Positions 22,780 through 33,456 of a DNA stretch of 64,000 nucleotides are shown here, in pieces. A program made the translations under genes and the position numbers. Every line of letters starts with the position of its first letter. Position 1 is the stretch's first letter. Where the stretch lies: positions 62,001-126,000 of the forward strand of contig JABCPU010000009.1 of NCBI GenBank assembly GCA_016800925.1. The letters are read 5' to 3'. Origin of the DNA: Suillus spraguei (lineage: Eukaryota; Basidiomycota; Agaricomycetes; Boletales; Suillaceae). The notes under the pieces are model-generated. The model was not told the origin of the DNA. It searched no databases and saw nothing but the letters and a program-made list of their open reading frames with translations.

Positions 22780-22990
22780 ATGGCGAACATTCACTCCGAG
22801 ACTTACTCACTTCTCATCGACACTTATGTGAAGGATTCTGCCCAGCGCAAATACTTCTTTGATACCATGATCACTATTCCTCAAGATATTTGATCAGTGT
22901 TCCACCTTCGGTGAGCACTTGGTTGCTTTCGCTGCTGTCGAAGGCATCTTTTTCTGATGCTTTCCTCAGTGAATCTTGACGAGGCACGGG
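22780..22990 (+). pseudogene. fragment of ribonucleotide reductase small subunit (RNR2-like)
   Basis: The frame at 22782-22890 reads [20 protein letters not shown], the conserved core of class I ribonucleotide reductase small subunits, in which ENIHSE and similar residues ligate the di-iron site. After a stop it resumes as STFGEHLVAFAAVEGIFFS near 22905-22960 and then breaks again. It is far too short for the ~400-residue enzyme and contains stops, so it is a relic and not the cell's functional gene. Confidence 0.75.
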
Positions 22991-24005
22991 AGATTACCCT
23001 ATACGATTCAGTATATACGGATGCCCTTACTCGAGGTTCGTCATTGCCTATGGTGTGCTCATCTTTCGAATCAATCATTCATTGTGTATCTTAACCCCCC
23101 ACAACTTGTGAATTTGCGTGATCTGTACCGCGAGTTCATCATGACTGACTTGCAGTAACTTTTCTCTTACTTTGAAGTTTGTGGGTTGCTATGGCACCCC
23201 TGGCTCAGCACGAGTGCTGTCCGTAACGTTGCATCTTATCGTCGTCGAGTCCCGGGCGAGTCTTTGAAAAAACTTTAGACATTATTGATACAGGTACTAA
23301 TTCTATTGTAGCCGTGAGTATGTATCAACAGCGAATAAGCCACTATCCGAGTCTCCGCAGACGCCCCTCTTGTCCACGAGCTCGCAAGTTTGTCATTGAC
23401 AGAACAAGAAGTACTGCATTCGGTTGCTAATGGCAAATGTATCATTGAGTATGAACATATTGGACCACACATCCTCCCTACCCATGGCTGGTTCTTATAC
23501 AGTACTGATATATATTCATTGTGAAGGAACAAAGACGTTCAGACTAGAAACGAGAGAGAGAGAGAGAGAGAGAACTCCGTCTTAGTTAGAAAGACTCATA
23601 AACTACGACAGGTTCATACCTAGAAACGAGAGAGAGAACTATATGTCGTTAGTACTAAGTATAGTTCGAGTCATAGTAAGTAGCTTACCTCAGTCTTAGT
23701 TGGAAAGGCTGAGGGAAAGGAATGCTACGGACGCTGAATATTAAAGAATCATTTGAATGGAGAACGAAAACGTGAACGTGGATGGAACCCGTATGATAAG
23801 GGTGCATGATAAGTGAGTATGAGTGTGTATGTAAAGATAGATACGTACGAAGAATGTATTTGATATTCATGACTGGTGAAACTCGCAGTAACTTCCCAAC
23901 ATTTATGCCTTCATTAAACACTGTAAGAAGACGAACCAGAATCCAAATGGAACGGAGGATGACATAGCTATAATTACATTTGACTAGGCAACGCAGGACA
24001 CAACT
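22991..24005. other. debris region with GA microsatellite, no intact gene
   Basis: This holds a (GA)n tract at about 23553-23576 and a second copy of its flank (TAGAAACGAGAGAGAG) near 23620. The stretch at 23280-23300 could read IDTGTNS like an aspartic-protease active site, but the context does not support a gene. Nothing else was recognised. Confidence 0.45.
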
Positions 24006-24011
24006 TTAGCA

Positions 24012-25522
24012 TTACGGCTTCACTACAATCTTTAAGGCGGTTCTGCTGTTCATTTTATCAAGTGCCTGCTGATATTCGCTGATCTTGAACACGTCGGTGA
24101 CCTGGAAAACATTAATGCCGTCGGTCAAGTTTGGAGTACGATTCATGCATACCATGCCCTTTACTTTCACTTTGCCACTGTCGAGATACGCTACAGCTCG
24201 AGGGAAACAATGAGTTTGAGCAAATGAGCCAATGATCTGCTCAAGCTGTAAGCAAGAAGTGAAGAGTAAGGATTATTCTACACACCTTGATTTCATCTCC
24301 AAATATCTTGGAAGGAGGCCAGTGGACACGAGCGCTATCAGAGTAGACGCCATAAATCATGAGAGTACCCCCCCGCCGGACGTAATTAATGGAGTCATTC
24401 GCGACCTCTTCATTGCCAGTAGCCTCAACCTATGACAAATAATTCAAGTTGGACTGGAGTATTCAGTCCCGTGATTTACTTACGACCACATCGAATCCAT
24501 ACGGATGGTTTCTCCTTAGTTGTTCCCACTGAGGTGCAGGGTTTTCTCTATCAAGCTCAATATACACGTCACCAGCCCCTAGATCTTGTGCAATCTGGGT
24601 TTTAATACCCTTGTTGGCAGCAATCACAACCTTCGTTGCACCATTTAGTTTGAGTAGTTGTGCGAGAATCAGCCCAGTAGGGCCAGCACCAATCACCAAG
24701 GCATCAATGCCTACGGGTGCGTTAAGCTTATCCATCCCATGAATGGCACAGGCAGCAGGCTCGATAAGTGTTGCTTCTTCATCGGTAAGGTTCTCGATCT
24801 TGTAAGCTTTCTTAGCCTCGCTGCACAAACGAGCAAATGTGTAAGATGCGCGGGTTCAGTAGTTGTGATACGCACAATACAACATATTCAGCAAATCCTC
24901 CTGCCATCGTAACTCCTCTGCCATTGAAGTTCTCACATAACAGAGACTGTCCCCGTCTGCAATAGAAACATTTATCGCACTGCAAAGATATCAAGTTGCG
25001 CTCTCAATGTACTGGGGAATCGGATTTACAGTAACCCCTGGGTCAGCAACGCATCGGTCACCTTCAGCGAACCCTGTAACGTTGCTGCCGACTTTGGCGA
25101 CTGTCCCGATAACTTCGTGACCAGGGATTAGCTGCGATCGGAACGTCACTCTCAAAATACTCTTAAATTTGAATTTGCTGATGCGAACACTCACAGGAAA
25201 TTTCGCGATGAATTCTCCCTCATGCACATGTCCGTCGGTTCCACATATGCCTGTAAATAGTTAAGTAAATCCGTGTGTGGTGTCTGTGGGCGCCATGCGT
25301 AGAACTTACCACAACATGAGACTGAAGTGATCAATATCAGGGCTGCTGTTGATAAATTACCACAAGTGCGCACCCTTAATCAAGAGCTCGTCGTCATTTA
25401 TTGTAGGAATTGGTACAGATTGCATGCTGAATTGCCGTGGCTGATGAAAATGAAATGAGAGGGGACGTATCATGACAACATGAAACTCACGGCTCGTAGA
25501 AGACAGCATTCATTGTAGCCAT
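24012..25522 (-). CDS. zinc-dependent medium-chain alcohol dehydrogenase (sorbitol/threonine dehydrogenase-like)
   Basis: The ATG at 25522 opens [11 protein letters not shown]. Spliced exons give [23 protein letters not shown] with the catalytic zinc Cys, PGHEVIGTV with the zinc-ligating His-Glu, and [15 protein letters not shown] with the four structural-zinc cysteines. [11 protein letters not shown] (about 24690) is the Rossmann NAD(P) motif. The C-terminus ends ALKIVVKP at 24012. The family oxidises or reduces alcohols, polyols or aldehydes using NAD(P). At least eight short introns are present, and I saw no lesion in the exons checked. It is divergent from AKR copy 3 across 766 bp, so the two may be co-regulated. 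Confidence 0.85.
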
Positions 25523-26288
25523 GATTTTTTTTGCAAAGAGAAGTTTCACAAAATATCAACGATAGAAAGCTTTCGGTGGGGAGGTTCCAGTAGAAGATAG
25601 ATAGATCAGCCTGGGAGATATGGTTCATGCCCTTCGTCACAAACTTTTGTACTGCCAGTGTATAATATTATATAACAGAAGCTCGGATCGGTCAGGCAGG
25701 AAGGTCAGCTGAGTAATTTCGTCCATCTCGGGTTGTAATACAGTAGAATCGGCCCGCCCGGATGTGAATGCATGTGGTGTATAAAGACAAGCTTGAGAAA
25801 CTAGTACAACACGAGTCGTACGTGAGTCAATGCTGCAGCAATATACTCCTGACGATGAAATCTATTGAACAGAAGCCAGTGTCAGCCACGTAACGATGGC
25901 TTCACAACTAACCTAAGCTCGCAGCGTAACGTCTGGTATCATGCCCAAAGCATTACCAACAGCTGTAAGGAAATGATGAAGCAGGTGGAAGTGAACATTT
26001 GAAGGACGATAAAGCCGTATCAATTGGCCTTCACATTTGCCCTGGTTAGAGAAACTCACCGGCAGAGGCCGCCATGCGTGTTCTCATACCTGGGTTTAGT
26101 AATCTCATCGGTCATCCAAATCACTCCGAGTCATCCGCAGTATTGATAAAGTAGAACCGCTCGGCTCTTTTCAACGAGTCATCCTAAGCTTCCGAGTCGA
26201 ATGCTTTGGATGCACGTGACTTATAAGACTGAGGTGTCTTCGTAGGATGGCATCATAACTTTAGGCTTTGCAGGCTAATACGAGTACG
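25523..26288. promoter_or_regulatory. divergent promoter region between zinc ADH and AKR copy 3
   Basis: This 766-bp gap separates two oxidoreductase genes transcribed away from each other. It contains AT-rich stretches such as TATAATATTATATAA near 25658-25675 and no convincing open frame. Shared control is an inference from the arrangement. Confidence 0.4.
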
Positions 26289-27744
26289 ATGCCATCCCAA
26301 ATCAATCTTATATTTGTAGGTTACTGACAAACCATTGAAGAGGCCGGGGCGGTTGAACCGGTTTGATTTTTAGGGAGCAGGTTCCTTTGGGTTTCCAGGG
26401 CCTCGATCGAATGGAGCGCGTATTCATTCAGTTGAACAAGCCCGAGAGACCATCGGTGCTTATGTCCGTCATGGATATGCCACTATCGATACCGCTCGTC
26501 TGTATGGTGGTGGAACATCAGAGGAGGTGAGTAGTTGCGCAGAATGCCACAGCAGCGGTGCATCAAGTTAATGACACCAAAGTTCATTGGTCAACTCGAT
26601 CTTGCAGAAAGATGCTACATAGATACCAAGTTTGAACATTCATCCCCGCATAACTTGCAGTTAAAAGTGACGGTTCTATTTTATAGGGTCCTTTCTTCGA
26701 AGCCTGGCGATCTATCGCCCAAGAATCTTAGAGCCTCTTTGATGGAGTCTTTGAAGGCCCTGCGCTTGCAAAAAGTGCATATATTCTATTTGCACGTACC
26801 TGATCGAAGCGTGCCCATCGCGGATACCTTACAGGCGATCAATGACCTTTATAACGAAGGGCATTTGTATGTGTTTCTTTGCATATCGCATCTTTTGTCC
26901 TCAACATGCTTTAGTGAACAATTTGGCTTGAGCAACTATAACTCCTGGGAGGTTTGTAACGAGCCGTGATATTTTTTTAAAAAGGCGAATGCAATTCATC
27001 TGTTCATGCAGGTCGCTGAAATTATGGGCATCGTGATACAAAACAACTGGGTCAGGCCTACAGTGTATCAAGGCGAATATAACGCAGTAAACCGAAATGT
27101 AGAAGTGGAGTAAGTCATTTTCAATTCGACGACTTACTTTTTTTTCTGAGATCGCTCAGGCTCATTCCTTGTCTGCGTTATTTTGGGATCAAGTTTTACG
27201 CGTATGGACCATTGGCGTACGTCTCGTATGGCCTTTGTTATCTGTTTCATGGGTTACATTTATCTTACAGAGGCGGCCTTCTAGTAGGAAAGATTCTCGA
27301 TGAAGATGACCTGAAAAATGCCAAGGGAGGTCGTTGGGATCCTTCTGTATCCCACCTGGCACCTTTATTGCACGAACAATATGGACCACTGCTGCCGATT
27401 CTGCGCGAATTGAAGGAACTATTGGTGTGCAAATAAGATGATTTTTTACCAAAACCAGCTCATTCGAATGCATCAGAATGTGCACAACGTCTGCATGGCT
27501 GAAGTAGCTCAACGATGGCTGCAGCATCACAGTGCACTCCAACCTGGAGATGCAGTCATTCTCGGTGCAGCATCACCCCAGCAAATGGAGGATAACATCG
27601 TGCAATGGTGCGTCCATTGTTTGGTAGATTACCTCATTTTCATCTCTCCGCAGTGAGGGAGGACCACTGACGGATGAGATAGTGAAATTGTTGGAAGAGG
27701 CGTGGAAAAAGGCAAAACCTGTTGCTCCTCATTATGCCATGTAA
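26289..27744 (+). CDS. aldo-keto reductase, AKR7 type, copy 3 (diverged paralogue)
   Basis: The gene has the same ten-exon layout as the other two AKRs, with the short first exon MPSQINLIF (26289-26315) and in-phase joins throughout. The tetrad residues are kept in IDTARLYG, IDTK and YLHVPDRS. Other matching parts are FYAYGPLAGGLLVGKI and PHYAM at the end. Protein similarity to copies 1 and 2 is clear but only moderate, so this is an old paralogue and not part of the recent block duplication. It is a cytosolic NADPH-dependent carbonyl reductase by family; the substrate is unknown. The stop TAA is at 27742-27744. No lesion was seen. Confidence 0.9.
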
Positions 27745-28049
27745 ATAAATCCAACGACGGACCCCAGGCACCGCATCAGTAGCGCACCACAAGCTATCCC
27801 TCAAATTTTTTTCATAACAGCCAAGGGTCTCCTGAGGCTTGGTTGACGTGAGTATATACCTTGGCGCGCAGTAGGTGAGTTAATCACTCGTGTTTCAACT
27901 ACGATCGATAGAAACAATAATGGAAAACATTAATCCGTGAGTGGCGAAGATTATATTAGTCCGCGAAGTAAATGTACTGAAAATGCCCAATAAAATGAGA
28001 TGATGAAACATGGATATCGATATCCAGTCTCCACAGCCACGAAGTAAAC

Positions 28050-29462
28050 TCATACGGGGAGGACGGTTTTGAAGACATAGTCCCAGATCTTGCTGGTAAC
28101 ACCGAAACCCAGCTCGAAATTCTTGTAGTGGTGTGCAAGATGGTATTTCTTCATGTGCCGCAAGTACGCAGGTAACTTTGTGTGGTGAAGTCTAAAGGTG
28201 GATCAGTAACAAGGCGTCAAATCATAACCAACCAGACTCACGCATAATGCATACAGTCGTAAACGACATCTGTAAAAGATGGTCAGGACAAGTTTAAAGC
28301 CTGACATGCCTACTTACAAAACGCAAATGAACCAGAAATGATACCGTTAGCGACCGGAGTAGGGAACAGGATATACGCGAGGCGAGTGAATGGGGCTTGA
28401 AGGATTCCAAACATCACAGGCGGCATGACGAGCCTGAGTCTAAGAGAAAATTAGCCACTATTATACTACCCCACGGAATTACGCACCTATCCATAGGCAT
28501 ATAATGATGAATACCATGAAGCAAAAAGTGAAGTGTCAAAAACGCATAGTGGTCAGGCAGGAAGTCGTCGATATGGAACAAGAAGCGATGCATCCCATAT
28601 TCCAGAATTGTCCAAATGAAATTCCCCAACAAGAAGCATGGAAGTGTTTTAGCAAATGCGTCTGATGTCACGGTTGACGTGAGCGACAATGGGAGCAAAG
28701 GATCGGACAGGAAGGTGGGTATGGGTCCATTGAACTGCAGCATGGATCGAAGGAACAGATTCGCGGTAATTGGTAGCCAAATCAGTGGTACTGCGTACCA
28801 CACGGTGCGTGTGCACATCTGTAGAATCAGATAAGATGGGAACACAGGTTTATAGACATGCTGTGCACCTCAAAAATATCGTAGGCAAAAAGACGAGCAG
28901 ACTCTTGCAAATGCCGGGGTTGATGAACTTGCTTGAGATAATAGGATTTGCTGTAACTGCGGTCAGGTAATGCGTCTTCAGTAAGGAGGTCCCAGCATAC
29001 CTAAAGTTGGCCTGCCACATTTGATGCAATAAGGGCGTGCGCAGGTCCAGAAACTGTGTCTTCTCAAAATCTTCCGCGGAGTTGGTATCTTCGGGGTGGA
29101 AGTCATCTGGAGCTTCCCAATCTGTAGAGCAAATCCCCCTATGAGTGTGTTTTCTGGTAAAGCGCAGCTGAGTACGTACCATCACTGACAACAGTTGCCT
29201 CAGTCCCCAAACGTCCAATCAAGTATTCTTCCAACATGTCATACGCAGAGTCAGAGTGATCATGAGAATCCCCATCCTTCATGATGCTTTCTACGTCTGT
29301 TCCAGCATGCGCGAGAATGAGGTCGTCTCCTCCTGGGTGGTCAGGCACGAACCCAGTAACATCGTAGACCTTGCCACGGCAGGTTATCCAACAGCTTTTG
29401 GCGGACTGGTGGTTCGCAACATCTTCTTCGGTATAAATGCGAACGCGTTTCGTGACCGCCAT
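28050..29462 (-). CDS. SCS7: fatty acid 2-hydroxylase with N-terminal cytochrome b5 domain (Scs7-like)
   Basis: The ATG at 29462 starts a cytochrome b5 domain with both heme histidines: FVPDHPGGDD and the later HSDSAYDML. A linker follows (DWEAPDDFHP..EKTQFLDL), then membrane helices and the histidine clusters of the di-iron hydroxylase: HRFLFH, HFLLHGIHHYMP, MHYALHHTK and HLAHHYKNFELGFGVTS. The stop is TGA at 28052-28050. The order and residues match yeast Scs7 and human FA2H, which place a 2-hydroxyl on sphingolipid very-long-chain fatty acids in the endoplasmic reticulum. About seven introns. It may be an ordinary sphingolipid gene next to the cluster and not part of it. Confidence 0.92.
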
Positions 29463-29584
29463 GTTGGAGTTTGGTCAAACGATAAACTTTATTCATGCTC
29501 CCACTTTTGACCTTGCGAAAGTTCTCACGATCTGGACGGGCACAAATAGCCCCTATTTTGACACGGTCCGTAATACATCAATAA

Positions 29585-32202
29585 TCATTTCCCTCCAACA
29601 CTCCCAATGACATTCTGCGCAAGCTCTGCACTCCACTTGCGGAGAATGTGTTTCATGACCTTCCCACTGGCAGTCTTCGGGAGTTCTCCCGGCGTGCCAT
29701 CTTCACCGACAAACCACACCCACGCTGGAGCATTCTGAGAGAGCGTTAATTTGGCCGAGTACCCTACCCCCGGAACTCACCTGTGGATTCATACTCTCTG
29801 AACCGTCCGACGGACGTCCTCTCTTGACATGTTGGTGCCCGGTTCTCTCACAATCCATGCCCCCACGACCTCTCCATACTTTTTATCAGGCACAGAGACA
29901 GCTGCAGCTTCCCTGATGGAGGGTGTGCAGTCAGTGCGTTCTCAATTTGGACCGGAAATAGATTCTGTAATCTAAGTTAGATCATGGTGCCACCTACGTG
30001 AGACAGAATGTGTCACCTCCCCGCCACGAATAATAATGTCCTGTAAAGTAGTTCATTCTCTGGATCACCGAATGAAGATGTGTACTAACCTTGATCCTGC
30101 CGACAACTGCAGGACATTAAACTTTTTTCGAGAGAGATATAACAGCAGGCTTACTCTTCAGATATCCTTCCTCATCCATAATCCCTTCGTCACCTGTATG
30201 CATCCATACTATGGATGGGTCATCGGATCCGCCCGCATGACCTTGAGCGTTTGTTCCTCATCCTCCCAGTAGCTAGACTTGCTTCAGTGGACACAAACAA
30301 ACCAGAAACCGAACCAAGCGAACCCTTTCTGAACAAGATAACCAGCGATACACAGTTCACCTGGCTTCCCAACAGGGACAACATGTCCATCTTGGTCAAT
30401 GACCTTTGCCATCACGTGCGGTTGCACCCTACCGACCGTCTCAACACGCTTGATGATTGGATCCGCCGGTGTGGTTTGAAAAGACACCGGGCTGAATCAA
30501 AATTAGCTACCGTTATAAGACCCCATTCCTGCCGAATAAATTCACCTTGTTTCCGCTGTTAAAACGTTAATTGGCCGGATTCCAGTTGAACGAAATAGGA
30601 AACCCACTCATTCCATATGCAATGGACAGATCTACTAGGTTCAATTTCTCGATGAGCTGTCGCATGAGGTCAATAGGTATTGGCGAGCCCGCCGCAATGC
30701 CAGTCCTACATTTCGGCATGTCATAAGGATGATGCATAGTTGGGCAAGACTTGTTCCACTTACCGTAGGCAACTCAAATCTAGCTTCTCTCCCGCGTCTT
30801 GCCGTTTCTGTACTTCTGCCAAGACACCCAAGAAATGCGTAGGGACACCGTGCAGGGCCGTACATCTGTCCTGCACGAGAGAGTCCACGATAGCTTTGGG
30901 TTCATAGATCTCTGAAGGGTATACAACGCAAGACCCATGGGACCACGCAGCAAGGTTACCGAGGACTAGGCGTGCATGAATTCAGGGTAAGAATGGTTGC
31001 ACGAAAACACAGAAAATTGTCACTTATCAAAACAGTGGAACAGAGGAGGTACGTTGCCTAGTGAGAAACGTCTATATCACACATTGCGAGAATCAGAGAT
31101 AAACGCACAAAGGACATCGTCTGGGCCCAGTTGCATACAATCACCAATTGAGATACCGTTATTAAGTAGGTTCGTGTGAGTTAGCTGAGATGGTATTCAG
31201 GAGCAGAGCAATATGGCAGAGGCAATCATTTACTGAAACAGCCTTAGGAGCCCCGGTGGTCCCGCTATGTATCATTATTTACTGTGAGAGAATGAAAGTT
31301 AATGTACAAAAACACTCACCTAGTAAACTGCAGGTTGATAACCTCGTCACTTGTTTGAGACTGGACCAACTCTTCGATATGACGTTGTTCCCACGTATCT
31401 TCCCTCCATATTAAGGTCTCTCTCCAGTCGGTGATACTCTTCACATCGCACATCTCTCGATGCCATTCCGCAGTGTCTTGGACATTACTGACCACGACCA
31501 AATTCCTTAGCGAAGGAAGAGCAGGCTCCTGTATGTTTCCGGGACTTGAGTTGCGTAACTCAGGAAAGGCGTCAGAGAGCATGCGGATATAATTTGACGT
31601 TCTAATGCGAGGTACAGTAAAGAGATGGGTGACACCGACAAGGTTGATTGTCTCCACCTGCAACAGGATGGTTCAAGAGCTGTAGGTAGCGTATAATCAA
31701 CTTACGAGTTCGTTCAACCTGTAGGCAGGATTCAGCGTTACGAGGATTGCACCTATGCTCGCGCACGCCCACTGAAGTGATGCATAAGAGCTTCATATAG
31801 GCTGTATGAGCGGATATCACGCGTTAGAACGAACACAGCACGACACCTATTGTTCCCCATGAGTACCGCAACGCGATGACCCTTCCTGACGCCCATTGCG
31901 ACCAAGCCTCGTGCAAGCGCTCGTATATGGATATCAAACTCGTCAAAATCCCATGCTAGGTGGGTGGTCACGCTGAGGTTCCGCGATGGCGGGCCACCAT
32001 GTGCGCGGGGACGTTCTTGCCTACAAATGAGGGCAGGACGGTGAGGATGTTTTCTGAGGATCACTTCTCTAAAGAAAGCTGTGAGCGTTCGAAGATCTAG
32101 GGAGCGTTCGGTAGGTCCCTGGACGGAGGAAGACGTGAGAGAGCGATATGTGGTAGTACGACGGGTCGACGTGACACCTCGACGGAAACCCAGTGAAGCC
32201 AT
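29585..32202 (-). CDS. AMP-dependent acyl-CoA synthetase (ACSF2-like), possible C-terminal frameshift
   Basis: The ATG at 32202 begins a Ser/Arg/Thr-rich leader of mitochondrial type. Adenylate-forming motifs follow in order: [11 protein letters not shown] (P-loop, about 31260), [20 protein letters not shown] (around 30480-30680, crossing a 10-nt exon), [34 protein letters not shown] and the C-terminal lysine motif [12 protein letters not shown] near 29690. The enzyme family activates a carboxylic acid to acyl-AMP and then acyl-CoA. The substrate is unknown; medium-chain or aryl acids are possible. Around 29800 the frame reads [13 protein letters not shown], while the expected ESMNPQ lies in the next frame, suggesting a 1-nt deletion or a sequence error. 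It is head-to-tail with the fatty acid hydroxylase. Confidence 0.83.
30546..30555 (-). other. 10-nt micro-exon of the acyl-CoA synthetase gene
   Basis: The minus-strand CGGAAACAAG is bounded by TTTTAACAG on the left and GTGAAT on the right. Joined with the flanking exons it supplies the residues T-E-T-(S) of the invariant YGMTETSP motif in phase. Without it the reading frame fails. Confidence 0.75.
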
Positions 32203-32209
32203 TCTGAAA

Positions 32210-33450
32210 AGAAGCCACCACCCACGCCACAAGTAAACAGTTGACCTTGAGGCACATGAATATTTTAATCTAGTGTCGCTGATGGCAAACATCGGGTAGT
32301 AAGACAGAAGCTTCTGTCTTCGCACGTATGAAAATAAACCCCGGCCGCGGCAGGATTGTCAGCTCAGCTTCGTCATGCGATACTACACTTGCTCTTCCTT
32401 GTCCTAAGGACGGACTTGTTGAGGTCGGACGCTTTGCGATTTTTTGCGATGGTCTGGCGATAGAATGGCATAAAACTGGAAATCTCGCAAGTCCGATGTA
32501 AGTGACGTCATTATTACGAAGATAAAGTGAGCGCCGCATTCGGTTGACCTGCATACACATCCAAGAACCTTGCAAGTACAATAAAACTCAGCGACCTAAG
32601 GGAATCTAACCAGCGCAAGTGGTAAAGAAATGCGCGGCACTCGTACTTGGACGAGTGTACATCCCGGGTTTCGGTCTCCTCATGGAGCTGCAGGCGTTTA
32701 AACCAATCCAGTCGCACGGTGGGCAGCTCTCCGGATGATCATTACGACTCAACCATGCGAAGTAGAACCAAATAGAACCAAACACCGAGCGACTTCACCA
32801 GTTGACTGATTGTTGCAGGCGTAAGCCCATCTGCTCATTTGGAAACATTATGCTCCGGTGCGCGTCCCCTCCTCAGGCTATGTCACCAGAAACTTGAAGT
32901 TCCGTCTTCGTAATTATTACCAGGTTGACATCATCGCTGCTTTTGTACGCGGGAATATTCCCGTGCACTCGGACAGCATAGTCTTAACATCAGGCACAAT
33001 TGAAAAGACATTCAGTGAACGGGGAAGGGAATGATAGACGCAAGGTACTTTCATTCGTCATGAATAACTGGTGCGTTCTGCCTTTTGCCACGTACATAGA
33101 TCCATCTCAGAACTGGGCCGGGCATCAAACTCGTCATGGGTCATGACGGTCAGGTTCACCGCTTGAATGTCCACAATTGGACCATCATTATTCATTCACA
33201 GGTTATCACGATCCTGTATCATCAATTTGCTATTAACCATATCCGCTTGTCGCAACTTTACATATGTAGGTTGCTTTTTTTTAAAATACCCCACGGTCGT
33301 CATGGTGGCAATGTAATTATCCTTGTGTTTCAGCAAGGAACAAACATCGTGATGCATGCATAGCACCTAATTACAGCTGACTGTCAAATGGGGCTGGCAT
33401 ATAATGGCATGTAATTCGCTGCACGTTCTCAACGCTTTTCTTTTTGCCTC
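32210..33450. other. intergenic, no gene recognised
   Basis: This lies between the divergent acyl-CoA synthetase and the second DUF6533 gene. Open frames are short and without family signals. Confidence 0.4.
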
Positions 33451-33456
33451 ATCAAA

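Noticed and set aside
23275..23532. Aspartic protease active-site-like IDTGTN near 23285
   Set aside because: No second motif or continuous frame supports it; a six-residue match is not evidence.
28050..29462. Sterol desaturase (Erg3/Erg25-type) instead of fatty acid hydroxylase
   Set aside because: The N-terminal cytochrome b5 domain with HPGG and the ordered histidine clusters ending in AHHYKNFELGFGVTS are typical of Scs7/FA2H.
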